Below are positions 17,211 through 24,411 of a DNA stretch of 64,000 bases, piece by piece. A program made the translations under genes and the position numbers. Source of the DNA: an uncultured Chloroflexales bacterium (GTDB lineage: Bacteria; Chloroflexota; Chloroflexia; Chloroflexales; Chloroflexaceae); contig CAKZSI010000008.1 of the NCBI GenBank assembly GCA_937918935.1, positions 124,001-188,000 on the forward strand. Direction: 5' to 3'. Each line of letters begins with the position of its first letter. Within the stretch, counting starts at the first letter, position 1. The notes beneath the pieces were generated by a model. That model saw only the letters and a program-made list of their open reading frames with translations, was not told the origin of the DNA and ran no database searches.

Positions 17211-17807
17211 TCACAGCTCCACAGGTTGTCGCGCAAAAACTGGCCTCGCGGGAATACCGACCACCGTGGTGTCCGCTGGAACCGAGCGAGTAACAACTGC
17301 ATTGGCGCCGATTGTTACGTTGTCGCCGATCGTGATGGCGCCGAGAATCGCCGCCCCGGCGCCGATAGCCACGTTGTCCCCGATGCGTGGGGCGCCAACG
17401 TTCGAGATCCCAATGACTGAAACCCCGATGGTCACGCCGTGCAGCAGGGTGACATTACTGCCAATAATCGCCTGGTAGTGAATAACCGTCGGACCGAGGT
17501 GCAGGACCTGTAGCCCCGGTCCTATCGTGGTCTGCGGCAGCAGTTCCAGCCCCGAGTACATGCGCACCAGCGGGTAACATGCCAGGTAGCAGAGAAACGC
17601 CAGAAGGACGAGCGGGTTGCGCCGGTTCAACCACAACCAGTGCCCGATACGGTAGTACAGAATGCCCACCAGCGCAGGGTGTAGATAGATCGATCGCAGG
17701 AGGACGACCAGCAGAGGGGCATCACGGGAATACCGACGCACATCTTGCCGCATCGCGTCAATCGTCCATGCCAGGGTCTTGCGGGATGGGGAAGGTAGTG
17801 TGTTCAC
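17211..17807 (-). CDS. Left-handed beta-helix serine-acetyltransferase-like enzyme
   Basis: A 198-residue acetyl-CoA-dependent O-acetyltransferase-like protein. The N-terminal ~90 residues include a hydrophobic stretch (PLVLLAFLCYLACYPLVRMY) that could associate with the membrane. Residues ~95-190 are hexapeptide repeats (IGSNVTLLHGVTIG, IGDNVAIGAGAAILGAITIG, VPADTTVVGIPARPV) as in CysE. It lacks the long N-terminal helical domain of housekeeping CysE, so acetylation of a sugar or lipid-linked intermediate is more likely than cysteine synthesis. It lies between ACP1 and fabD in the same direction. Confidence 0.85.
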   Translation of the reverse strand: MNTLPSPSRKTLAWTIDAMRQDVRRYSRDAPLLVVLLRSIYLHPALVGILYYRIGHWLWLNRRNPLVLLAFLCYLACYPLVRMYSGLELLPQTTIGPGLQVLHLGPTVIHYQAIIGSNVTLLHGVTIGVSVIGISNVGAPRIGDNVAIGAGAAILGAITIGDNVTIGANAVVTRSVPADTTVVGIPARPVFARQPVEL

Positions 17808-17844
17808 AACTTGCTCTCCGCGATGCGCTGTGTGCGACTACGAC

Positions 17845-17996
17845 AACGAGGCTTCCGCTCGGTGGGGGTTGCGGAGGTCCGCGCCCCCCGCAAGATTACC
17901 CTTTCCGGTGCGGCGCGGTAACGCCTCGCCGCACCGAAAAGGGGCTTTTGAAGCGGCTTCGCCCCTCCGAGCCTCTCCTACGGGAGAAGCCTCGTT
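17845..17996. repeat. 152-bp element with 11-bp terminal inverted repeats and inner hairpin
   Basis: AACGAGGCTTC (17845-17855) and GAAGCCTCGTT (17986-17996) are exact complements. Inside, 17899-17915 pairs with 17927-17943 over 17 bp with one mismatch (core GGTGCGGCG). It has the architecture of a MITE, but I see only one copy. No coding potential. Confidence 0.65.
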
Positions 17997-18071
17997 CCAG
18001 AGGGAAGAGGCGGGGAGCGTTTTGCCCTCGCTAACCCTCCCGTTCAGTGGATTGCAGAGATGCTATCGCCG

Positions 18072-18383
18072 TCAGGCGGCCTGCTGTTGCTCGTCGGCCA
18101 GGAGGCGCACAATGTAATCGGCCAGACTGCCAACGCTGCGGAAGGGGCTGCGCTGCTGCGACATGGCCCGGCTATCGGCGATGGTGATGGCGGTGTCCAT
18201 CCGATCGTTGATCTCCTGCTCCAGGTCGAGCACCAGGCTCACCAGGCGTAGCGAGTCCAGCAGGCCCTCGGGGCCGTAGAGCCGGGTGCCTTCCTCAATC
18301 GGCAGGCCGGCTTTCGCCGGATCGCTGGCCAGCAGGTCGTGCAGGGTCGTCACGATCAGGTCCATCACGTCACTGCGATTCAT
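18072..18383 (-). CDS. Acyl carrier protein 1
   Basis: A 103-residue acidic helical protein. AGGAGG 8 nt upstream fixes the start at 18383. The 4'-phosphopantetheine attachment site is Ser44 in GLLDSLRLVSLVL, matching the canonical DSL motif. It is longer than a fatty-acid-synthesis ACP because of an insertion between helices II and III and an acidic C-terminus. It overlaps the 3' end of the AMP-forming ligase gene by 14 bp, implying translational coupling, so that ligase is the natural candidate for charging it. Ser44 would be modified by the AcpS at 20649. Confidence 0.9.
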   Translation of the reverse strand: MNRSDVMDLIVTTLHDLLASDPAKAGLPIEEGTRLYGPEGLLDSLRLVSLVLDLEQEINDRMDTAITIADSRAMSQQRSPFRSVGSLADYIVRLLADEQQQAA

Positions 18384-19752
18384 GGGTCGTTCCTCCTGTG
18401 GCCGCCGGTTGGCGGCGCATCTTTTTATAGCGCTGGCTGTACTGTTCGTTCTCGACGATGAGAATCTTGGCCGGGATCTTGAATGCGGCCATTCGGTCAC
18501 GGCAAAAGTCGCGCACCCGCTTGCGGAACTGCGCCACTTCCTCCGGCTCAAACAGGTTGAAGCGCGCGACGACGATCTGCCCGGTTATGGGGTTGGGTTC
18601 ACCGGTCACGGCCACGTCGCGCACGTTGGGCATCTGGAGCAGAACGCTCTCAACCTCGGCCGGATAGACCTTCTGGCCGCCGACATTGATGATCTCCGAG
18701 GTGCGACCGAGGATGCGAATATATTCGCCATCCACCTCGACGGCATCGCCGGTGTTGAACCAGCCGTCGGCGTCGAAGGGTGAAGGCGCGTTCAGATATC
18801 CGAGCATTGCCGACCGCGCCTTGATCCACAGGGTGCCGTCCTGGATCTTCGTTTCAAAATCTTCGCCGCCGACCTTGACCCAGAGGGAGTCCGAGCTGCG
18901 CGACTTGGAGCGCATGATGCCGATCTCCGACAGGCCGTAGGTTTGCAGCAGTTCGGCGTGGGGCAGGATCTCGTGGATGCGCTGGAGGGTGTGCTCAGGC
19001 ATCGGCTCGGTGCCATAGGTCACCCGCTTCAGCGAGGAGAGATCGTGCCGCTTGTAGGCCTCAGAGATCAGCAAGAGGTTGAGAAAGGTGGGCGAGGTGG
19101 GCAGCACCTCGACCCCGTGCCGTTCGATAGCCGCACAGACATGGTCGGGGTCGCGGTCCTCCACCGTGACCACGCAGCCGGTGTTGGAGAGCACGTAGAG
19201 CAGCGTGTTGATGCCCCCGATATGGTCGAGCAGGAGGAAGGTCAGGGTGACCATCGAGTGCCGGGGCGTCTTGAACTTCTCCAACAGACCGATGAAGTTG
19301 TGCAGCGCGGCTTTACTCTTGCCGGTCGAGCCAGAGGAGAAGAGCACCAGGCCCGGGTCGCCGCTGGCAATCAGCTTGCGCGTCAGGTCATTCCTCACTT
19401 CCGTGGGGCGGCGAATGAGGCTGCTCTGCTCATTGCCATCAATCGCAATCACCACCTGCACTTCGGCGATCTGCTTAAACTCCTCTTTGTGGACCTCGAC
19501 GCTGGCGGTTAGCGGAACGAGGATCGTTCCCCGTTCAATCAGCGCCAGCATCAGGGCCACCACCTGGGGAGAATAGTCGCCCTCAATCGCCACAACCGTC
19601 CCCGGCAATACATCGGCAGCGTCGAGGCGGGCCTGCCACTCACGGATGCGTTCGGTCAGCCATGCATACGTGTAGGGTTGATCGCGCCAGATCATGAAGT
19701 TTCGGGAAGGTTCACTGGCAAAACGCTCAAACAACCACGTCAGGCAACCCAT
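18370..19752 (-). CDS. AMP-forming acyl ligase (ANL superfamily)
   Basis: Activates a carboxylic acid as an acyl-adenylate and transfers it to a thiol, CoA or an ACP. The ATG at 19752 (1 nt after the SDR stop, with GGGAGGAG in the SDR 3' end) gives 460 residues, slightly short for the family. Core motifs: SSGSTGKSKA (residues ~139-148), YGLSE (272-276), TGD with Asp336, GR at 349-350 and the C-terminal lysine region RYKKMRR (441-447). The small subdomain is complete, so activity is expected. Coupling to ACP1 by overlap suggests an acyl-ACP ligase. It resembles the ligases seen with ACPs in other exopolysaccharide loci. The acid substrate is unknown. Confidence 0.9.
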   Translation of the reverse strand: MGCLTWLFERFASEPSRNFMIWRDQPYTYAWLTERIREWQARLDAADVLPGTVVAIEGDYSPQVVALMLALIERGTILVPLTASVEVHKEEFKQIAEVQVVIAIDGNEQSSLIRRPTEVRNDLTRKLIASGDPGLVLFSSGSTGKSKAALHNFIGLLEKFKTPRHSMVTLTFLLLDHIGGINTLLYVLSNTGCVVTVEDRDPDHVCAAIERHGVEVLPTSPTFLNLLLISEAYKRHDLSSLKRVTYGTEPMPEHTLQRIHEILPHAELLQTYGLSEIGIMRSKSRSSDSLWVKVGGEDFETKIQDGTLWIKARSAMLGYLNAPSPFDADGWFNTGDAVEVDGEYIRILGRTSEIINVGGQKVYPAEVESVLLQMPNVRDVAVTGEPNPITGQIVVARFNLFEPEEVAQFRKRVRDFCRDRMAAFKIPAKILIVENEQYSQRYKKMRRQPAATGGTTHESQ

Positions 19753-19753
19753 A

Positions 19754-20455
19754 TCAGGCTCCTCCCAGATAGATAATCTGGCCGGTAATGTAGTCGCTCT
19801 CAGGCCGGATAAAAAACTCAACTACATTGAACACATCAGCCGGCTGGCCGAGCCGCTTGATGGCCAGCCGATTCACGATCTCCTCTATCTTGTGGCGTGG
19901 AACGTTGCGGATCAGGTCGGTTTCCACCGGCGTGGGACCGACGGCATTCACCGTGATGCCAAAGGGCGCCAGCTCGCGGCTCATAACGCGGGTCAGGGCC
20001 TCAACGGCACTCTTTGAAGCGACGTAAATCGACTCACCCTCCAGCGACAGCGGAACAGCGACGGTGGTCAGATTGACGATCCGCCCATACTGATGCTTGC
20101 GCATCAACCGGGCGCTCTCACGCGACACCAGGAAGGCGCCCCGCACGTTGATCTCCATCACCTGATTCACAGTGGCAGCGGGGATCAGCAGGGCGTGGTT
20201 CATCGAAGCGACGCCGGCATTGTTGATGGTTATGTCGAGTCTTCCGAAACGCTGGCGGATCTGGCTCATCAACCGCTGCACCTGCTGCTCATCGCTCACA
20301 TCGGCGCAGAGGTGCCAGTAGCCCGCGCGCTCCCAATCGGCAGGCTCGCGGCTGCACCCCACCACCTGGTAGCCGCGGTCGAGCAACTGTTCGGCAAAGA
20401 ACTTGCCCAGCCCCTTGCGGCTTCCGGTTACCAGCGCAACACGTTGCGGTTCCAT
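19754..20455 (-). CDS. SDR family oxidoreductase, FabG-like ketoreductase
   Basis: NAD(P)H-dependent short-chain dehydrogenase of 233 residues from the ATG at 20455. Cofactor motif TGSRKGLG (residues 10-17), NNAG at 78-81 and active site Tyr144/Lys148 in YVASK. The usual catalytic serine appears as Thr131 in VNLTTVA, a tolerated but uncommon substitution. C-terminal GQIIYLGGA is typical of FabG relatives. Within the acyl module it is the natural candidate to reduce a beta-ketoacyl-ACP to the 3-hydroxyacyl-ACP. A sugar reductase cannot be excluded. The open frame upstream to 20683 reads through GC palindromes and is not coding. Confidence 0.88.
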   Translation of the reverse strand: MEPQRVALVTGSRKGLGKFFAEQLLDRGYQVVGCSREPADWERAGYWHLCADVSDEQQVQRLMSQIRQRFGRLDITINNAGVASMNHALLIPAATVNQVMEINVRGAFLVSRESARLMRKHQYGRIVNLTTVAVPLSLEGESIYVASKSAVEALTRVMSRELAPFGITVNAVGPTPVETDLIRNVPRHKIEEIVNRLAIKRLGQPADVFNVVEFFIRPESDYITGQIIYLGGA

Positions 20456-20522
20456 CTGGTCGGTTGTCCCTTCTGCTTTTGCGGCTACGCCGCGCACCAT
20501 CGGGTTGCACAAGAGGTTTCCT

Positions 20523-20615
20523 GGGAGGGACGGACCCTCCCGGCCCCTCCCGGCGCGGCAGCGCCGCCCGCCACCCGGGTGATCCTCTGGGAGGGACAGA
20601 CCCCCTCCTGGCCCC
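20523..20615. repeat. Cluster of family-1 palindromes
   Basis: GGGAGGG/CCCTCCC arms occur at 20523-20541 and a degenerate copy at about 20589-20615; a third partial copy precedes the AcpS 3' end near 20660. These account for most of the 193 bp between AcpS and the SDR gene. Confidence 0.65.
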
Positions 20616-20648
20616 TCTCGTGGTGGCCTCCTCGCGCGCCAGGGATGA

Positions 20649-21077
20649 TCAAGGGTGTTTCTGGGAGGGCTGCGGCCTCTCAACTCCTCCTATCCCTGGC
20701 CAGGCAATCACCATGGCCAGCGCGTAGGTGCGCGAGTGGGCCAGGCTTACGGACCACTCGCGTAGCTCCAGTTCATCGGCGCGAACCCGGGCGGCGCCGT
20801 ACAGGCAGACCCGCGCCGGCTCACGGAGATCGTCGGCGATAAGCTCCATCTCGCGGAGATCGACCCCGGTGGCGGCCAGGTAGTTCAACCCGGTTCCCAG
20901 CACCTTGGCGACCGCTTCTTTCGCGGCGAAGATGCAGGCCAGCCATGTCACATTCCGACCACAGCGCTCCTGCTCGCGCAGAGTGTAGACGCGGTCGAGG
21001 AACCTTCCGCCGTGCCGGTCGAGCAACCGGGCGAAGGGGGCGATGTCGGTCAGGTCGATTCCCGTCGCGATAGGCAT
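20649..21077 (-). CDS. acpS: Holo-ACP synthase (AcpS-type 4'-phosphopantetheinyl transferase)
   Basis: Transfers 4'-phosphopantetheine from CoA to the ACP serine. At 142 residues it is of the trimeric AcpS type. Mg-binding residues are Asp8 in GIDLTDI and Glu54 in FAAKEAVAKVLGTG. The C-terminal WSVSLAHSRTYALAMVIA matches the conserved family ending. It starts 4 bp after the KAS III stop, so it is cotranslated with the acyl module. It may serve only the two local ACPs or be the cell's single AcpS; its position inside the module favours at least the former. Confidence 0.93.
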   Translation of the reverse strand: MPIATGIDLTDIAPFARLLDRHGGRFLDRVYTLREQERCGRNVTWLACIFAAKEAVAKVLGTGLNYLAATGVDLREMELIADDLREPARVCLYGAARVRADELELREWSVSLAHSRTYALAMVIAWPGIGGVERPQPSQKHP

Positions 21078-21080
21078 GGG

Positions 21081-22145
21081 TTACTCGTTTGTCGTACCCG
21101 GCTCGACTGGCGCCTCGACGACCGCGGCGCGTTCGTTCCAATCGAAGGCCGTGACACCCCATGACAGGCCGTTGCCAAAGGCGGCGAGCAGCACGCGCAT
21201 CCCTGGCTGGAGCCTGCCCTGGCGCACCGCCTCGGCCAGCAGGATGGCAGTTGACGCGCCCGAGGTATTGCCGAGTTCTTCCATCCAGTAAAAACGTTTC
21301 TCCGGCGGCACCTTGAGCACCCGGTAGATCTGATCAACCATGGTTTTGTTAGCCTGGTGGAGCAACATCAGATCAACCTCATCAAGTGTACACTGGAAAC
21401 GCTCCAATGCCAGCCTGATCATCTTCGGAATGTGCTGAACCGAGAAGAAGAAGACTGCCGGTCCGTCCATATGCAGGTGCTCCTGGGTGCGGACGATGCC
21501 GGTCTCGTCAGTCTGCTCGATGCGCGTCTCGGCAGTGCGAGGCATACGCGCCCCCGAGGCGGGCATAATGATACTGCGGTAACCGGCGCCGTCCGTCCCC
21601 AGCAGGAAGCCCAGGAAGCCCCCCGGACCATCGGCGGGTTCGAGCAGGGTCGCCGCAGCCCCATCGCCGAAGAGGGGAACCAGGGCGCGATCCTGGGGGT
21701 GAATGTAGGGCGTGAGAGCTTCGGCAACCAGCACCAGGGCCCTGCGCGCCAGCCGGGCCACCAGCATGCTGTGGGCTACACTCAGGCTGTAGGGATAGCT
21801 GGAGCAACCCATCCCGATATCGAAGGCGGCGCAGTTCTGGCTCAGGCCCAGGCGTTCGTGGAGCACGCACGCAGTTGCCGGCACCTGGTAATCGCCGGTC
21901 TGGGAGGCGAAGATCAGCAGATCGATGCTTGCCGGGTCAATCTGCCGATCATCGAGCAGACGTCGCGCAGCCCAGTAGGCCAGGTCGGCAGCCGTTTCGC
22001 CCGGCGCGACAACGCGCCGCTCGCGGATCCCCGACATTTTCCAGATCGACTCCATGTGCTGAGCGCCGAAACGCTCGATCAGTTCATCGTGGGTCAGACG
22101 CTGGCGCGGCACACAGTAGTGCACGGCTGTAATCGCTGAGTTCAT
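21081..22145 (-). CDS. Beta-ketoacyl-ACP synthase III-like condensing enzyme
   Basis: A 354-residue thiolase-fold enzyme of the FabH family. The complete catalytic triad is seen: Cys114 in GMGCSSYPYS, His263 in LLHQANKTMV and Asn293 in GNTSGAS. FabH enzymes condense an acyl-CoA starter with malonyl-ACP to give a beta-ketoacyl-ACP; diverged members make esters or transfer acyl groups. The segment around the cysteine (GCSSYPY) differs from E. coli FabH (ACAGF) and resembles FabH-like enzymes of specialised clusters. Neighbours (FabD, ACPs, reductase, AcpS) fit a dedicated acyl synthesis. No elongating KS is present in the window. Confidence 0.92.
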   Translation of the reverse strand: MNSAITAVHYCVPRQRLTHDELIERFGAQHMESIWKMSGIRERRVVAPGETAADLAYWAARRLLDDRQIDPASIDLLIFASQTGDYQVPATACVLHERLGLSQNCAAFDIGMGCSSYPYSLSVAHSMLVARLARRALVLVAEALTPYIHPQDRALVPLFGDGAAATLLEPADGPGGFLGFLLGTDGAGYRSIIMPASGARMPRTAETRIEQTDETGIVRTQEHLHMDGPAVFFFSVQHIPKMIRLALERFQCTLDEVDLMLLHQANKTMVDQIYRVLKVPPEKRFYWMEELGNTSGASTAILLAEAVRQGRLQPGMRVLLAAFGNGLSWGVTAFDWNERAAVVEAPVEPGTTNE

Positions 22146-22240
22146 TGGACTATTCCGTCCTCATTGCTGATGTGGTAGCGGAGAAACCGCTTTTTCTTAC
22201 ACCCTCCGGGGTAACCGGCAGCCCATGATTCGGTTGGGCT

Positions 22241-22264
22241 ATAGGGAACAGCAGGTTTCCCTAT
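22241..22264. repeat. Family-2 palindrome, imperfect
   Basis: ATAGGGAAC faces GTTTCCCTAT. It lies between ACP2 and KAS III. Confidence 0.6.
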
Positions 22265-22336
22265 CCTCCTGCCCGCCGGCGGGAACCCCATGGAACTCGT
22301 AATTCCCCACGCGCCAGACCAGGCCCGGGTTGCCAA

Positions 22337-22579
22337 TCAAGCGCTGAGCGTGACGCCATGACGTTCGACCACGGCTTCGATGTCGCCGTACAGGCGCAAC
22401 TTGCTCGCCTCTTCAGGCAAAATCTTGACGCCGGCCTGCATGTCCAGTTCAATCATCAGCGTCAGGACAGCCACCGAGGTGAACGTCTCGATCTGCGTCA
22501 ATTCGGTATCGCTCTGCAACAACTCCGGATCAACTTCCAGCACATCGGCCACAATGCGTCGCAACTCTGCGCGGGTCAT
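22337..22579 (-). CDS. Acyl carrier protein 2, unusual attachment motif
   Basis: An 80-residue ACP of standard length; AAAGGAG 6 nt upstream of the ATG at 22579. Helix pattern and LEVDPELLQSDTEL match ACPs. The predicted attachment serine is Ser35 in IETFTSVAVLT, so the usual Asp before the serine is Thr and the following Leu is Val. The serine itself is kept, so modification is possible but recognition by AcpS may differ. It lies upstream of KAS III in the same transcript. It might be dedicated to the KAS III reaction while ACP1 serves the ligase. Confidence 0.85.
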   Translation of the reverse strand: MTRAELRRIVADVLEVDPELLQSDTELTQIETFTSVAVLTLMIELDMQAGVKILPEEASKLRLYGDIEAVVERHGVTLSA

Positions 22580-22605
22580 ACATAACTCCTTTCAGTCATC
22601 TTGTA

Positions 22606-22640
22606 AGGCCGAAGGATGGGCTGCGCCAATGCTTCGGCCT
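22606..22640. repeat. GGCCGAAG hairpin repeat, copy 2
   Basis: AGGCCGAAG and CTTCGGCCT pair over 9 bp around a loop containing GCGCCAATG. The same motif set appears near 1990-2026 and, as a perfect long hairpin, at 48146-48180. Confidence 0.6.
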
Positions 22641-22655
22641 CAGAGAGCATGGCCT

Positions 22656-23306
22656 TTAACGATGAAAAGCTACCCGTGCCGGAACACCAATGGCAGTCGC
22701 CCCATCGGGAACATTCAGCATGGCGAAGGAACTTGCGCCCAGGGTAGCGTAGCGCCCAAGGGTGCGACCCTGGGCGATCACCGCGTTGGCTCCGAGCAAG
22801 GCGCCTTCCCTGAGCACACTGAATCCGGAGACGCGCCCACCCGGCGAGACCTGAGCGAAGTCTTCCACAACACAGTCGTGCCCGATAGTGGTGTGATTGT
22901 TGATCAGCACGTGGTTGCCGATACGCGCCCTGGGCGAGAGGATCGCCCGCGCGCCGATGTAGGTTCCCTGGCCAATCTCGACCTCTTCGGCGATCATGAC
23001 CGAAGGGTCAATGATTGTCACCGGAGTCCAGCCTAATTCGAGCACACGTGCGACGACCCGTGCTCTGGCCGTGTTGTCGCCAATCGAGCAGATGAAGCAG
23101 GGAGGCTCGCCAAGGGTCGGTGCTACGGCTTCGGGGGCGCCGAGCACTGTGTAGCCCATGATCGTCTGTCCCTGTTTGGCGGGGTCGTCGTCGCAGAAGC
23201 CTAGCAGGGTATAGGCTGCATGCGCCGCATTGGCGTTCTGAATGGCCCAGACGACATCTTTGCTAAAACCGCCGCTGCCAACCACGATAAGTGGACGCTG
23301 AGACAC
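22656..23306 (-). CDS. NeuD/PglD-like sugar O/N-acyltransferase
   Basis: A 216-residue protein with an N-terminal Rossmann-like domain (VVGSGGFSKDVVWAI) and a C-terminal left-handed beta-helix of hexapeptide repeats. The likely catalytic histidine lies in NNHTTIGHDCVVEDFAQVSPG, as in PglD and NeuD, which acetylate UDP-amino sugars or sialic acids using acetyl-CoA. Here an acyl-ACP donor is conceivable given the adjoining ACP2 gene, but that is inference. It follows the PIG-L gene and precedes ACP2. Confidence 0.88.
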   Translation of the reverse strand: MSQRPLIVVGSGGFSKDVVWAIQNANAAHAAYTLLGFCDDDPAKQGQTIMGYTVLGAPEAVAPTLGEPPCFICSIGDNTARARVVARVLELGWTPVTIIDPSVMIAEEVEIGQGTYIGARAILSPRARIGNHVLINNHTTIGHDCVVEDFAQVSPGGRVSGFSVLREGALLGANAVIAQGRTLGRYATLGASSFAMLNVPDGATAIGVPARVAFHR

Positions 23307-23357
23307 GAGCTTTCCTCCATACTGTCAACCCCGGCGGGTCACAGGCGCCGAACTCAG

Positions 23358-23497
23358 TAGTCTGTAACGTACGTTTCGTGGCATTTGCACCCCCCTCCCA
23401 GATCCCCTCCTTTGGGGGAGGAGTCTGACTCCCTCCCCCAAAGGGGGAGGGTTGGGGAGGGGGCGGGGGTGTAGCGAAAGACGTTATTTATAGACTA
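23358..23497. mobile_element. MITE-like element, family A copy 1, with 5-bp target duplication
   Basis: A 140-bp element with terminal inverted repeats TAGTCTGTAA / complement of TAGTCTATAA, flanked by identical CTCAG pentamers (23353-23357 and 23498-23502). The interior is C-rich then G-rich and can fold back on itself. A 139-bp copy lies in opposite orientation at 40281-40419. No coding potential. It separates the PIG-L and NeuD genes. Confidence 0.85.
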
Positions 23498-23520
23498 CTC
23501 AGGCGCTTTCGCTGGCGACA

Positions 23521-24198
23521 TCAGGCCCGGTCGCCCTGGATGATCTCGCGAACCATCACGAACGCCTCAGCCGCGGCCATGCTGACAGTGCCGCCACGCA
23601 GACGGGCCAGCGCCTCCAGTGATTGGAGCGAACGCGAGTGCGGTGGCGCCTTGAGCTGGGTGCGATAGCACTCCATGGCCTGCAATTTCTGCTCCAGATA
23701 ATCCGAAATATCTACAAAGACCGTTGGCGTAAAGGTGCTGTTTCCGAAGGGAGAGGCCCAGTCGGTTTCCGAAAGGGTCTCATAGCACAACAGGCGCCGC
23801 ACGAGGCAGCCATTAATTGGACGCGAAGCCACCAGGGCGGCCTGATACACAGCCTGGTGGTCACCATGGAGATCGCCCTGGTAGGGTGCATACACCACCT
23901 GCGCCCGCAGTTCGAAGATCAGCTTCCGAAGCGCGTCAGCCAGGACGTAGCCCGGTACCGTGTCCAGCCGCGGCGAGGGGAAGTCCAGGAAATGGATTCC
24001 GGCGCCGCCGAGAAGCTGGTGCGCGGAGCGCAGTTCGCTAAAAATCTCTTCAACATAGGCCGGTGGAAAAACTTCGGGATCGCCGCGGGTGACCACCGCT
24101 ACGTGGACCCTGTCACCTGTATCGGCGTGACGAGCCATCACTCCGCCGCACCCCAGCACCTCATCATCGGCGTGCGTGGCGATCACCAGTACATTCAT
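23521..24198 (-). CDS. PIG-L family deacetylase (LmbE-like)
   Basis: A zinc-dependent N-deacetylase of 225 residues from the ATG at 24198 (AGGAGA 7 nt upstream). The signature THADDEVLGCGG near the N-terminus and GDLHGDHQAV near residue 115 provide the metal ligands. Family members remove acetyl from GlcNAc conjugates such as GlcNAc-PI, mycothiol precursors or antibiotic intermediates. In this locus it could expose a sugar amine for re-acylation. Neighbours are a GNAT gene and NeuD. Confidence 0.9.
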   Translation of the reverse strand: MNVLVIATHADDEVLGCGGVMARHADTGDRVHVAVVTRGDPEVFPPAYVEEIFSELRSAHQLLGGAGIHFLDFPSPRLDTVPGYVLADALRKLIFELRAQVVYAPYQGDLHGDHQAVYQAALVASRPINGCLVRRLLCYETLSETDWASPFGNSTFTPTVFVDISDYLEQKLQAMECYRTQLKAPPHSRSLQSLEALARLRGGTVSMAAAEAFVMVREIIQGDRA

Positions 24199-24411
24199 TT
24201 GGATGTCTCCTTGCACCGTTGGTTATTTGATAAAGTTCGGGCGATCCGCAGCAGGTGAGGCTTACCTCTGGTCTTGCTACCAGAGACGGCTTGAAGGGAG
24301 TGAAGCTCTCGCAGGAAACCTCGCAATGCCAGGTGTACACATCACCAACAATTCTGGCAGCGATAACCTGCGGGTTGATTGAACTACGCCCTCCTTACAT
24401 TATGATGAATG
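24199..24411. other. 213-bp gap with hairpin
   Basis: No gene is seen. A hairpin CTCTGGT-6-ACCAGAG occupies 24266-24285. The stretch is less GC-rich than its surroundings. Confidence 0.5.

Noticed and set aside
20456-20683. N-terminal extension of the SDR gene
   Set aside because: Translates GC-rich palindromes; the family N-terminus begins at the ATG at 20455.
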